Positions 1 through 8,603 of a stretch of DNA of 64,000 nt are shown piece by piece. The notes under the pieces were generated by a model. That model saw nothing but the letters and a program-made list of their open reading frames with translations. It had not been told where the DNA came from and ran no database searches. Made by a program: the position numbers and the translations under genes. Location of the stretch: the NCBI GenBank assembly GCA_021613335.1, contig JAJTWR010000479.1, positions 558,001-622,000 on the forward strand, read 5' to 3'. The stretch comes from Whitmania pigra (Eukaryota > Annelida > Clitellata > Hirudinida > Haemopidae). How positions within the stretch are numbered: the stretch's first letter is position 1; every line of letters starts with the position of its first letter.

Positions 1-1
1 C

Positions 2-193
2 ACCTCTGCTGCTGTGGGCGGAAATTTCAGCTTAGAATATGGGTTCCCTGCGTTTAAAGCCATAAAAACAACCCTAAAACTGGATATGGGTTACCAAAAT
101 AAATTAAGCGAACAAATTGTGCCCGGCATAGCGTTTGTTGCCCTTGGAAATACTCGCTTTTTTACAAATGCAGGGCTTAATCTTTATTTTTGA
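2..193 (+). CDS. C-terminal end of an outer-membrane beta-barrel protein (partial)
   Basis: The frame is open from the window edge to a TGA at 191-193 and gives 63 residues. It alternates polar and hydrophobic residues and ends ...GLNLYF, with a terminal Phe. That is the usual C-terminal signature of an outer-membrane beta-barrel recognised by the BAM machinery. The rest of the protein lies before the window, so the family cannot be named. Only two bases separate its stop from the ATG of the peroxidase gene, so the two are probably co-transcribed. Confidence 0.6.
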   Translation, partial: TSAAVGGNFSLEYGFPAFKAIKTTLKLDMGYQNKLSEQIVPGIAFVALGNTRFFTNAGLNLYF

Positions 194-195
194 GC

Positions 196-1335
196 ATGAA
201 AAAAATTGTTGCCGGATTAATTGTTATTTTTGTTTTCTTGCTGACGCTGTCTTTCAAATCAAACTCATTTTTATCTGCGGATGAGCCTAATATTGATTCG
301 TTGCGCAAAATATACAGCGGCCCAAAATCCAAATGGCCTAAGCCAAATATAGATAGCGGCGTTAAATTTGAAGAACTTTCAACATTGTTGCCTTCGCCGT
401 TTATTATCAAAAATGATTCTGTTAAAAGAATTGTTGATTTGGGGAAATTATTGTTTTTTGACCCCCGGTTATCCTCGTCAAATCAAATATCTTGCGCCAG
501 TTGCCATGCGCCGGATTTAAATTGGTCAGACGGAAGAGAAACTTCTATCGGACACGATCATGCATCAGGCTTACGCAATGCGCCCTCTTTAGAAAATGTG
601 TGGTATTTTAAAAAGTTGTTTTGGGATGGCAGAGCAAACAGTTTAGAAGAGCAAATTGCAGGTCCGATTACCTCGGCGGTAGAGATGCGTCAAAACATGA
701 AATCGCTTGCCCAAAAAATCGGTAAAATAAAAGGTTACAGGCCAATTTTTAAAAACGCGTTTGGAACCGAAAAAATATCTAACGAATTTATTTTAAAAGC
801 GCTTGCCGATTTTCAACGCACAATTGTAAGTCGTACTTCTGATTTTGACAGGTTTTTAAGCGGTAATAAAAACAGTTTGACAAATCAACAGGTATTGGGT
901 TTGCATTTATTCCGCACAAAAGCCCGATGCGTTAACTGCCATTTTGGGCCGATGTTTACCGATAACGATTTTCATAACAACGGGCTAACCTACTACAAGC
1001 GTAAATATGAAGATTTAGGTCTTTATTATGTAACCAAAAAGCCCCAAGACGCGGGTAAATTTAAAACCCCAGGTTTGCGCAACGTAATGCGTACGGCCCC
1101 ATGGTTTCATAACGGTTTATTTGCAGATATAAACGGCGTGATGAATATGTATAACGCGGGCATGCCGACGCAACGCGTTAGACCTGAACAGCTAAACGAC
1201 CCGCTTCTGCCTAAAAACGACAGGCTGCTGAAACGCCTGGCTCTAAATAAAGCAGAAAAAGATGCAATTATCGCTTTCCTCCATAGTTTATCCGCCATTG
1301 CTTGGAAACAAAGACAACCCGAATTACCGAATTAG
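196..1335 (+). CDS. Di-haem cytochrome c peroxidase (CcpA/MauG family)
   Basis: A 379-residue periplasmic protein. An N-terminal hydrophobic segment (about residues 4-20) serves as signal peptide or anchor. Two c-type haem motifs are visible, CASCH (100-104) and CVNCH (245-249), the two-domain layout of bacterial di-haem cytochrome c peroxidases and MauG-like enzymes. CcpA enzymes reduce hydrogen peroxide with electrons from small cytochromes. Members of this family in Bacteroidota often sit beside outer-membrane proteins, so a different substrate is possible. I chose ATG at 196 over an in-frame TTG at 190, because the TTG overlaps the upstream stop and the ATG is followed directly by a basic signal-peptide start (MKK). 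Confidence 0.9.
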   Translation: MKKIVAGLIVIFVFLLTLSFKSNSFLSADEPNIDSLRKIYSGPKSKWPKPNIDSGVKFEELSTLLPSPFIIKNDSVKRIVDLGKLLFFDPRLSSSNQISCASCHAPDLNWSDGRETSIGHDHASGLRNAPSLENVWYFKKLFWDGRANSLEEQIAGPITSAVEMRQNMKSLAQKIGKIKGYRPIFKNAFGTEKISNEFILKALADFQRTIVSRTSDFDRFLSGNKNSLTNQQVLGLHLFRTKARCVNCHFGPMFTDNDFHNNGLTYYKRKYEDLGLYYVTKKPQDAGKFKTPGLRNVMRTAPWFHNGLFADINGVMNMYNAGMPTQRVRPEQLNDPLLPKNDRLLKRLALNKAEKDAIIAFLHSLSAIAWKQRQPELPN

Positions 1336-1461
1336 CGGGAAATTGTAATCCATGACAAAGCATTTGATTAGGGAAGAACGACAAAGTTTCGATAGTCTGT
1401 TTTTCAATTTCTTTGTAGCTTTGCGCCATTAAAAATTCATATTCAATAATTCAAAAAAACA

Positions 1462-2664
1462 ATGATTAAAAAATATTTATTATCGGCAGTCTGTTTGTTG
1501 GCAGTAGCCTTAGGCAACGCTTTGCATGCGCAAGATGATTTGGTCAAGAAAATAAGCGAAAATAAAATCCAAGGGAAGGCTGGTTTTGTGTTTGAAAAGC
1601 TTATCAATTTAGCTTCTACCCCTGTCGAAAACCAAGGCTCGTCGGGTACCTGCTGGAGCTATTCTGCCAATTCTTTCTTAGAGTCTGAAATGATAAAAGC
1701 CGGTAAAAAACCGTTGCCTTTAGCAAAAATTTATACAGCCAGATGTTCTTATCTGGAGAAGGCTTATAATTATGTGAGGATGAACGGGGCGGTAAGCTGG
1801 GGGGATGGCGGCGAACCGCACGATGTTATAAACATGTATGCAAAATATGGCATACTGCCTCAATCGGTTTATACCGGATTGATAAACGGAGCAAAAAAAA
1901 ATAATTTTAAAAAAATGCAGGCCGGTTTGAAAGCCATGCTCGATACTATTGTGAATAACTCCGCGGCGGGGGTAGATCTCTCGTGGCAAAAAAGGTTTAA
2001 AGACACCTTAGACGCCCACTTAGGCATAGTGCCCGAAGAGTTTGAATACGAAGGAAAACCATACACGCCCCTAACTTTTGCTAAAGAAGTAGTAGGTTTG
2101 AACCCCGATGATTATCTTGAATTTATTTCCCAAACCAACACGCCCTACTGGCAAAAAGCGATGATGCTTGTGCCCGACAACTGGGCCTTTCAGTGGGATT
2201 GGAATATTCCTCCCCAGGATTTTACAACAATTATAGACTATGCGCTAAAAAAAGGCTACGCCCTTGCTTGGGGTACCGATGTTTCTGAACCTTATTTCAG
2301 TTGGCCCAACGGCGTTGCATTTGTGCCCCAAGACCCCGAATCGTACATAAAAAACCTTACTGAAGAACAAAAGAAAGAACTTTTCAACGGCCCTAAGCCC
2401 GAACCGGAAATCACTCCGGAGTTTCGCCAAAAAGGCTTAGAAAATATGCGAACAACCGACGATCACGGGATGCACATAGTAGGCTTGGCTAAAGATCAAA
2501 ACGGCAAAGAATACTATGTAGTAAAAAACTCGTGGGGCGAAAGCAACGATTACAAAGGATTTTTATACGTAACCAAAGCCTTCGTACAATACAAAACTAC
2601 CGGCTTATTGGTGAATAAAAAAGCCGTTCCGAGTTATATAAAGAAAAAAATAAGGTTGAGATAG
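1462..2664 (+). CDS. Secreted C1B (bleomycin hydrolase-like) cysteine peptidase
   Basis: A 400-residue papain-fold peptidase with an N-terminal signal peptide (cleavage likely near ALHAQ, residues 20-24). The catalytic set is visible: oxyanion Gln58 and nucleophile Cys64 in QGSSGTCWS, His338 in DDHGMH, and Asn356 in KNSWG. The long insert between Cys and His, and the DDHGMH block, match the C1B branch (aminopeptidase C / bleomycin hydrolase) rather than classical papain. Cytosolic PepC lacks a signal peptide. This version should act in the periplasm or outside, probably trimming peptides. It stands alone, with no close partner on either side. Confidence 0.88.
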   Translation: MIKKYLLSAVCLLAVALGNALHAQDDLVKKISENKIQGKAGFVFEKLINLASTPVENQGSSGTCWSYSANSFLESEMIKAGKKPLPLAKIYTARCSYLEKAYNYVRMNGAVSWGDGGEPHDVINMYAKYGILPQSVYTGLINGAKKNNFKKMQAGLKAMLDTIVNNSAAGVDLSWQKRFKDTLDAHLGIVPEEFEYEGKPYTPLTFAKEVVGLNPDDYLEFISQTNTPYWQKAMMLVPDNWAFQWDWNIPPQDFTTIIDYALKKGYALAWGTDVSEPYFSWPNGVAFVPQDPESYIKNLTEEQKKELFNGPKPEPEITPEFRQKGLENMRTTDDHGMHIVGLAKDQNGKEYYVVKNSWGESNDYKGFLYVTKAFVQYKTTGLLVNKKAVPSYIKKKIRLR

Positions 2665-2804
2665 CGTGTGCCTAATCCGAAAAAACCCGTCGCAAAATCT
2701 CGAGACAGCAGCGGGGCTTTTGCGATACAAATCGTTACGATAAAAAAGGGCGCTACTATTTCAAAATTAAAAACCTCTTTGTTTTCAGACACGCCCCCAA
2801 CAGA

Positions 2805-2841
2805 GCCGCACAATCATCAATAAAAAACAATGTTGTGCGGC
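2805..2841. other. Stem-loop in the pepC-like/gatB gap
   Basis: GCCGCACAA (2805-2813) pairs perfectly with TTGTGCGGC (2833-2841) across a 19-nt AT-rich loop. No T-run follows on the plus strand, so it is not a textbook intrinsic terminator. It could still end the upstream transcript or stabilise its 3' end. The rest of the 318-base gap (2665-2982) shows no gene. Confidence 0.4.
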
Positions 2842-2982
2842 CTTGCTAATCAATAATTCGCGTCACAAAGCAAAACCCCCAATAGATCTTTATAATTTTT
2901 AACTCAATAATTATGCGTAAAAATATAGCTATTTCATTTTGCTTGTCTATCTTTACATAACGGTAAAAAACGTCTTTTTTAA

Positions 2983-4449
2983 ATGATGAGCATAAAAACG
3001 GCTTCTACAAACAGTACCTACCAGTTGGTTTCGGGTTTAGAGATACACGTTCAATTAAATACGCAATCTAAAATATTTTCGTCAGATAGCGCTAGGTTTG
3101 GGGCTGATTCCAATCGGCATATTTCTGCGGTGTCTATGGCTTTGCCAGGCACATTGCCAAAATTAAATAAAGAAGCGGTGGCCAAAGCCATAAGAATTGG
3201 CTTGGCGTTGAATTGCGAAATTAATCGATATAATTTTTTTGATAGAAAGAATTATTTTTATGCCGATTTACCTAAAGGGTATCAAATAACCCAAAACAAT
3301 AGCCCGATTTGTAAAAATGGTTTTATACAAATAATATTGCCTGACGGCGAAGAAAAACGAATAGGCATTAATCGCATTCATTTAGAAGAAGATGCCGGAA
3401 AAAGTATGCACGATCAAGACCCTGCTTATTCGTATATAGATTTAAACAGGGCAGGGGTTCCGTTGATAGAAATTGTTACTGAGCCTGATATACGCAGCGC
3501 TGAAGAGGCTTGGGTTTTACTTACCGATATCAGGCAACTGGTTAGGCATTTAAATGTGAGCGACGGCAATATGGAAGAAGGGTCTTTGCGTTGCGACGCT
3601 AACATATCGATACGCAAAAAAGGAGATACCGCTTTTGGCGTGCGTTGCGAGGTTAAAAATCTTAACTCTGTTAGAAATGTGCGAAGAGCCATAGAGTTTG
3701 AATTTAAAAGGCAGGTTGATGTGATTGAAAACGGAGGGCAAATTATTCAAACTTCTTTAAATTTTGATGCCGATCAGGGCGTCACATCGCCCATGCGGAG
3801 CAAGGAAGAAGCCAATGATTATCGCTATTTTCCGGATCCGGATTTGCAGCCCGTATATATATCGGAGGAATGGTTGGCAGAAATTAAATCGGCTATGCCC
3901 GTATTGCCCCAAGATATTGCCAGGCAATTAATTACAGAACAAGGATTGTCAAAATCCGAAGCAAGGGTTTTTGCGGAAAATTTTTCGTTGTATCAATATT
4001 ACCTGCAAGCAAAACCGCAGGTAGAGAACGTAAAAAGTTTGATAAATTGGTTATTAGGCCCAATAAAAGCGATTTTAAACGATAAAAACATAAATATTGA
4101 ACAATTTTGGGCAAGTCCGTCGCAACTTGCCGCAGTTATTAATCTGGTTGATAAAAAGAAAATAAGTCAGCAAAATGCCTTACAGCAATTGCTGCCCAAC
4201 CTTAAACCCGATACATTTGACCTGAGCGCTTTAGCCGTACAACTTAACCTGTTAATCATTGAAAATAACGACGTTTTAGAAGATTTTATTGAAAAAGTAT
4301 TACAGAAATATCAACCGCAAGTTGAAGCGTATAAGAAAGGTAAAAAAGGCGTTTTAGGATTGTTTGTTGGCCAAGTAATGAAACTTTCCGGAGGCAAAGC
4401 CGATGCTAAAAAAATAAATGAATTAATTATAGAAAGACTAAAAACATGA
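2983..4449 (+). CDS. gatB: Aspartyl/glutamyl-tRNA amidotransferase subunit B
   Basis: 488 residues, the normal length for GatB. It starts with the family block VSGLEIHVQLNTQSK and continues with the amidotransferase core (YFYADLPKGYQITQ, LEEDAGKS, DLNRAGVPLIEIV, SLRCDANIS, RYFPDPDLQP). A GatB/YqeY tail domain follows in about the last 150 residues. GatB binds misacylated Glu-tRNA(Gln) or Asp-tRNA(Asn), and with GatA and GatC converts it to the amidated form. GatA and GatC are not in the window. The stop overlaps the next start by 4 bp (ATGA), so the lipoprotein downstream is translationally coupled. Confidence 0.97.
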   Translation: MMSIKTASTNSTYQLVSGLEIHVQLNTQSKIFSSDSARFGADSNRHISAVSMALPGTLPKLNKEAVAKAIRIGLALNCEINRYNFFDRKNYFYADLPKGYQITQNNSPICKNGFIQIILPDGEEKRIGINRIHLEEDAGKSMHDQDPAYSYIDLNRAGVPLIEIVTEPDIRSAEEAWVLLTDIRQLVRHLNVSDGNMEEGSLRCDANISIRKKGDTAFGVRCEVKNLNSVRNVRRAIEFEFKRQVDVIENGGQIIQTSLNFDADQGVTSPMRSKEEANDYRYFPDPDLQPVYISEEWLAEIKSAMPVLPQDIARQLITEQGLSKSEARVFAENFSLYQYYLQAKPQVENVKSLINWLLGPIKAILNDKNINIEQFWASPSQLAAVINLVDKKKISQQNALQQLLPNLKPDTFDLSALAVQLNLLIIENNDVLEDFIEKVLQKYQPQVEAYKKGKKGVLGLFVGQVMKLSGGKADAKKINELIIERLKT

Positions 4450-5549
4450 AAAAAATAATAAAAATTTTAGCGTTGGCAGTAATTTTTGCCGCCTGTAACG
4501 ATCGTACAAAGTTTATTCTTAAGGGAGAAATTAAAAATCCGGGGTCAGAAAAAAAGGTTTTATTATTTAAGATAGTAAAAAACGATTGGAAATTGGTAGA
4601 TTCTACCATTCTTTCAGAAAATGGCAGATTTAAATTTACGGGCGAAGCGCCGGAAGCAAATTTATACGAGGTTTATTTTAGCCAAAACGACTATGCGTTT
4701 ATTGCAAAAAATGGCGATGTGCTAAAGCTAAAAACCGATTTGGCCGATAGCGCGCGCGCCTATAAAATTACCGGAAACGACGATAACGATAAGCTTATGG
4801 AGTTTAAAACGCTTAAAGAAAAAGAAAGCGTTAAAATTAACCGTTTAAGAGCTGAATTTGATCGCAGAGCAGCGGCAAACCCTGATAAACGAGAGGATAT
4901 TTCTAATGAATTAATGCCGATTTATTTAAAAGAAAAATCAGCTTTGGAAAGTAAAATAGTGAAATTTGCTTTGGACAACCCTAAATCGTTAGCAGGTTTT
5001 TATGCGATTAACTCGATTGACCAGAGGGATAACGAAAGCAGTCTTATAAAATATGCCCAAATAATTGACCCTGCATTAAAGAAAAATAAATTCGTAGCTG
5101 ATTTTGTGGATAAAATAACTAAATTAATACCTATTCAAATTGGTCAAACAGCCCCTGATTTTACCATTAATGATTTGAACGGAAAACCCGTTAGTCTTAA
5201 AGATTTTAGAGGAAAATACTTGCTGATAGATTTTTGGGCTTCCTGGTGCCCCCCCTGTCGCGAAGAAAACCCAAATGTGGTTAAAGCCTATCGAAAATTT
5301 AAAAATAAGAATTTTACTATTTTAGGAATCTCTTTAGATAAAGATAAAACCGATTGGCAAAAAGCCGTTAAGCAAGACGGCTTAACTTGGAATCATGTTA
5401 GCGAGTTGGCAGGCTTTGAGGGGCCAACGGTATCCCTGTATCAGGTGGAAGGCATCCCAAGTTCGTTTTTGATTGATCCTCATGGAAAAATTATTGCTCG
5501 CGATTTAAGAGACAAAGAACTGCAAAAATTTCTTGATAAAACATTATGA
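4446..5549 (+). CDS. TlpA-like thioredoxin-fold lipoprotein with N-terminal DUF4369-type domain
   Basis: A 367-residue lipoprotein. The signal peptide ends in the lipobox FAAC, with Cys17 as the lipid-attachment residue. Residues about 20-120 resemble the DUF4369 beta domain common in Bacteroidota TlpA proteins. A helical linker follows, then an AhpC/TSA-thioredoxin domain from about 235 with the active site WCPPC (Cys268 and Cys271). Such proteins keep periplasmic thiols reduced, for example for cytochrome c assembly. The gene overlaps gatB by 4 bp. The functional link to gatB is unclear and may only reflect shared transcription. Confidence 0.9.
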   Translation: MKKIIKILALAVIFAACNDRTKFILKGEIKNPGSEKKVLLFKIVKNDWKLVDSTILSENGRFKFTGEAPEANLYEVYFSQNDYAFIAKNGDVLKLKTDLADSARAYKITGNDDNDKLMEFKTLKEKESVKINRLRAEFDRRAAANPDKREDISNELMPIYLKEKSALESKIVKFALDNPKSLAGFYAINSIDQRDNESSLIKYAQIIDPALKKNKFVADFVDKITKLIPIQIGQTAPDFTINDLNGKPVSLKDFRGKYLLIDFWASWCPPCREENPNVVKAYRKFKNKNFTILGISLDKDKTDWQKAVKQDGLTWNHVSELAGFEGPTVSLYQVEGIPSSFLIDPHGKIIARDLRDKELQKFLDKTL

Positions 5550-5570
5550 AAAGGTTAAAACAGGTTATGC

Positions 5571-5600
5571 TTAACAATATATTAACAATGGGTTAATTCA
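5571..5600 (+). promoter_or_regulatory. 11-bp-spaced direct repeats (PhoB/OmpR-type box)
   Basis: TTAACAAT at 5571-5578 and again at 5582-5589, then TTAATTCA at 5593-5600, give three repeats at an exact 11-bp period. OmpR/PhoB-family regulators bind tandem direct repeats spaced by one helical turn. The box lies 45-75 bp before the start of a regulator of that family, which suggests autoregulation. The protein-DNA match is inferred. Confidence 0.45.
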
Positions 5601-5644
5601 ACTAGTACATTTATATTATTATTTTCGTAACAAATAATTAAAAG

Positions 5645-6334
5645 ATGGGTATTGCTAAACAAAAAATTTTAATTGTTGACGATGAACCGGATATTCTTGA
5701 ATTAATAGAGTATAATTTAAAGAAAGAAGGCTATCAGGTTTTTTTGGCAAACAATGGCCAAGAAGGGATAAACGTAGCCAAAAAAGTGCATCCTGATTTA
5801 ATTATTTTAGATATTATGATGCCTAAAATGGATGGGATAGAGGCTTGCCGATTAATGCGATCAATTCCGGAATTTAAAAATATTTTCATGGTTTTTCTTA
5901 CCGCCCGAAGCGAAGAATATAGCGAGATTGCCGGGTTTAATGTAGGGGCAGACGATTATATAGCAAAACCCATTAAACCGCGCGCATTGATAAGTAGAAT
6001 TAACGCCATTTTAAAGAGAAATACCGGTACGGAGGAAATCACGGAAAATAAACTAGAAATAGGCGATTTGGTTATTGACAGGGAATCTTATTTGGTTTAT
6101 CAAGGCGAGCGAAAAGTGGTGTTGGCTAAAAAAGAATTTGAATTGTTGTACCTGTTGGCTTCCAAACCCGGAAAAGTATTTACAAGGGAAGCGATTCTTA
6201 AAAATATTTGGGAAGATTCTGTAGTGGTTACCAACCGAACCATTGACGTGCATATTCGCAAGCTGAGAGAAAAATTAGGAGAAAATTACGTAAAAACCAC
6301 CAAAGGAGTGGGGTATAAGTTTGAATTATCTTAA
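5645..6334 (+). CDS. PhoB/OmpR-family response regulator
   Basis: 229 residues. The receiver domain (5-125) has the acidic pocket Asp12/Asp13, the phospho-acceptor Asp56 in LDIMMPKMDG, Thr86 in FLTAR and Lys108 in DDYIAKP. A winged-helix DNA-binding domain (about 135-229) ends with the wing region KTTKGVGYKFEL typical of OmpR/PhoB proteins. No histidine kinase gene is adjacent, so the partner is elsewhere or lost. An 11-bp-period repeat box in front suggests autoregulation. Control of phosphate genes is possible but cannot be read from this window. Confidence 0.93.
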   Translation: MGIAKQKILIVDDEPDILELIEYNLKKEGYQVFLANNGQEGINVAKKVHPDLIILDIMMPKMDGIEACRLMRSIPEFKNIFMVFLTARSEEYSEIAGFNVGADDYIAKPIKPRALISRINAILKRNTGTEEITENKLEIGDLVIDRESYLVYQGERKVVLAKKEFELLYLLASKPGKVFTREAILKNIWEDSVVVTNRTIDVHIRKLREKLGENYVKTTKGVGYKFELS

Positions 6335-6529
6335 GACAACTTTTAAGAAACGTCATATTTTTATAAACGGCAAAACGAAATTTCCATACGCCATATCCCT
6401 GTCCTTTATCTTTTTTTCAAAATCACTTAGTAGCTTTGCTAGGTAAATATTCGAGGTGAAGATACGCGTTGCGGATACTTACCGCCATAGATAATATGAG
6501 GACATCTTTAGCTTCACAAATTTGTTTTA

Positions 6530-6850
6530 TCAATTACCGCTAATTTTTAGGCGCCCATCAGGGGCTTTGTATCGATATTTATTACCCAAACAATATGTGC
6601 TGTAAGTATACAAACCGTGTGTCCGTATCGTTGTTTGTTCTCCATATTCAAAATTATCGTTTTTCAGTTCGTAGAAAGAATCAAATTCTTATAACGATAG
6701 TAATGCCGCCTTTTACCCTTGCCGTATTCTCCTCAGGCGCGCTTGAAACGGGTATAATCTTTACCTCATTTCCTATCCGCCAAATACTGCTAAAAACTAT
6801 TATCATCAACAAATGGTTTTGCAAAATCAAGAATTGCGCAATAAATTTAG
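6530..6850 (-). pseudogene. Decayed minus-strand gene, family unknown
   Basis: The 758 bases between the response regulator and rpmE2 contain no intact gene. On the minus strand, two adjoining frames read like protein. One runs about 6690-6790 and includes GNEVKIIPVSSAPEEN. The other runs 6530-6690, includes YELKNDNFEYGEQTTIRTHG and ends ...GRLKISGN-stop. Joining them needs one frameshift near 6688, and more breaks lie upstream. The composition is too protein-like for chance, but I do not recognise the family. A short plus-strand frame at 6595-6861 overlaps it and is less convincing. Confidence 0.4.
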
Positions 6851-6955
6851 ACGGGTTTTAGGTTGTTTTTCATCAAAAACAATGAAATAAAAGCGTATAC
6901 TTATGCTTGTAAATTTTTACGGCATATTTGTTTTTAACCGATTAAAACCTTGTTA

Positions 6956-6988
6956 TTTGTATTTGAGAAATAATATTTAGATATTTGC
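6956..6988 (+). promoter_or_regulatory. Possible Bacteroidota-type promoter for rpmE2
   Basis: TTTG at 6956-6959 and TATTTG at 6982-6987 resemble the -33 (TTTG) and -7 (TAnnTTTG) boxes of the Bacteroidota primary sigma factor. The -7 match is imperfect and the spacing slightly long. It would place transcription start near 6995, leaving a leader of roughly 100 nt that includes the hairpin at 7025-7066. Confidence 0.3.
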
Positions 6989-7024
6989 ATCCGAAAAATA
7001 AAGAGAGTTAACAAAAAACAGATA

Positions 7025-7066
7025 CGCTACGGTTTAATCATGTCGTAAATGTAACCAAACGTAGCG
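7025..7066 (+). promoter_or_regulatory. rpmE2 leader hairpin
   Basis: CGCTACG (7025-7031) pairs with CGTAGCG (7060-7066). After a one-base bulge, TTT pairs with AAA, giving about 10 base pairs closed by a 21-nt loop. It ends 26 bases before the rpmE2 ATG, where ribosomal-protein leaders usually act. Autoregulatory L31 leaders are known in other phyla. This one could be bound by L31 or sense zinc indirectly, but that is inference. Confidence 0.45.
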
Positions 7067-7092
7067 GTTTCTAAAGGAAAATATTATTAATC

Positions 7093-7341
7093 ATGAAAAA
7101 AGATTTGCATCCGTCAAACTATAGATTTGTCGTATTTAAAGATATGTCTAACGACTATGCTTTTTTGACAAGGTCTTGCGTAGACACTAAAGAAACTATT
7201 AAATGGGAAGATGGTAACGAATATCCTTTGTATAAATTGGAGATTTCTCATACTTCTCATCCGTTTTATACGGGTAAAATGAAATTGGTTGATACCGCAG
7301 GTCGTATTGATAAATTTAGAAATCGTTACGCAAAAAAATAA
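7093..7341 (+). CDS. rpmE2: 50S ribosomal protein L31, type B
   Basis: 82 residues starting [20 protein letters not shown] and ending in a basic tail (FRNRYAKK), the full length of type B L31. Type B L31 lacks the zinc-binding CxxC pair of the shorter L31 form, and no such pair is present here. It binds the 50S subunit at the central protuberance. The gene is a single transcription unit, with a leader hairpin in front and a strong intrinsic terminator 25 bp behind. Confidence 0.97.
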   Translation: MKKDLHPSNYRFVVFKDMSNDYAFLTRSCVDTKETIKWEDGNEYPLYKLEISHTSHPFYTGKMKLVDTAGRIDKFRNRYAKK

Positions 7342-7365
7342 TTTTAGTAAAACAGAATATTTTGA

Positions 7366-7400
7366 AAGTCCCGGGCAAAACACTCGGGACTTCTTTTATT
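7366..7400 (+). terminator. Intrinsic terminator of rpmE2
   Basis: AAGTCCCGGG (7366-7375) pairs with CTCGGGACTT (7383-7392) in a 10-bp stem with one G-T pair and a 7-nt loop. A T-rich tail, CTTTTATTTTTG, follows. Confidence 0.85.
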
Positions 7401-7419
7401 TTTGTTTAATTATTTATTA

Positions 7420-8592
7420 ATGATGATTAATCTGTTTGATGATGCGAGTTGGTTTACATTGCGTCCTTTAACTTTTACTCGCCCCGTTGCTGATTTACGC
7501 GTAGGTATTTTAACGATTGCTGAAAAGTGGTCAAAATGCTTTAGGACTGATTTTGGGTTTCAAACGCAAGATTATCTTTCTGAAAAATATCCTCAAAAAA
7601 AAGCTAACCTTTATATCAATGGTTCGCTTTGCCCCAATCATGCTTTATTAGAAGCTGTTGAGGCTTTAAACGAAGGGGAGATTTTAGTTAAGCAAGACGT
7701 TGCTTTAGCTTTTAAAAACGATCAGGAGCTTGATTATCAGCAAGCCAAATTGCTTTTAAAGCCGGTAACTTATCAATTTCCATTTATAAAGATTAAATTT
7801 CCTGAAGAAATTTTTGTAAATACGCTTACGGAAATTAAAAGTGATTTTGAGTTAATTACTAAAGGCAGAACCTCTGCCAAATTGAGTAGAACCAATACTT
7901 TATTGGGAGATTCTATTTTTTTGGAAGAAGACGCCGAAGTTGAGTGCAGCAGCCTAAATACTTTGCAGGGGCCAATTTACTTGGCAAATAATGCCGAAAT
8001 TTGGGAGGGAAGCAATATTCGCGGAGCGTTTTCGCTGGGCAAAAATTCTAGTATTAAAATGGGAACTAAAATTTATCAGGGAACCTCCATTGGGCCTAAC
8101 TGTCGTATAGGGGGCGAAATTAATAACGTAGTAATTTGGGGAAACTCCTCGAAAGGACACGAAGGTTATCTGGGAAATTCGGTAATGGGAGAGTGGTGTA
8201 ATTTGGGGGCTGATACCAACAGTTCAAATCTGAAAAATAACTATTCAAAAGTTAAATTATATGATTACAATACCTCTCAAATGCGCCAAACGGGTATGCA
8301 ATTTTGCGGGGCAATTATTGGAGACCATGTTAAAACCGGCATCAATACCATGTTTAATACCGGTACGGTGGTAGGGGTTTGCAGCAATATTTACGGGACA
8401 GGTTTTCCGCCTAATTTTATTCCGGATTTTAGTTGGGGTGGACCAGAAGGTTTTTCACCCTATAAAATTGAAAAACTTTATCAAACCGCAGAAACCATGA
8501 TGGACAGAAAAAATCAGTCTTTAACCGAGGTCGACAAAAAAATTTTAGCGCGCGTATTGGAAATTACTTCTGTTAAAAAATCAACCATTTAA
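7420..8592 (+). CDS. GlmU-like sugar nucleotidyltransferase with left-handed beta-helix
   Basis: About 390 residues. The N-terminus (INLFDD...WFTLRPLTFTRPVADLRVG) and length match the Bacteroidota GlmU-like family. It has a divergent nucleotidyltransferase domain followed, from about residue 150, by hexapeptide repeats of a left-handed beta-helix (for example IRGAFSLGKNSSIKMGTKIY). The likely role is nucleotide-sugar synthesis or acetyl transfer for cell-envelope sugars; the substrate is not known. An in-frame TTG at 7402 lies in the T-run of the preceding terminator, so the start is one of two adjacent ATGs (7420 or 7423). tpiA follows 11 bp downstream. Confidence 0.85.
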   Translation: MMINLFDDASWFTLRPLTFTRPVADLRVGILTIAEKWSKCFRTDFGFQTQDYLSEKYPQKKANLYINGSLCPNHALLEAVEALNEGEILVKQDVALAFKNDQELDYQQAKLLLKPVTYQFPFIKIKFPEEIFVNTLTEIKSDFELITKGRTSAKLSRTNTLLGDSIFLEEDAEVECSSLNTLQGPIYLANNAEIWEGSNIRGAFSLGKNSSIKMGTKIYQGTSIGPNCRIGGEINNVVIWGNSSKGHEGYLGNSVMGEWCNLGADTNSSNLKNNYSKVKLYDYNTSQMRQTGMQFCGAIIGDHVKTGINTMFNTGTVVGVCSNIYGTGFPPNFIPDFSWGGPEGFSPYKIEKLYQTAETMMDRKNQSLTEVDKKILARVLEITSVKKSTI

Positions 8593-8603
8593 TTTAAATA
8601 GCA

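Noticed and set aside
6595..6861. 88-residue plus-strand ORF
   Set aside because: No homology, odd composition and no start signal. The minus strand of the same stretch looks more like coding sequence.
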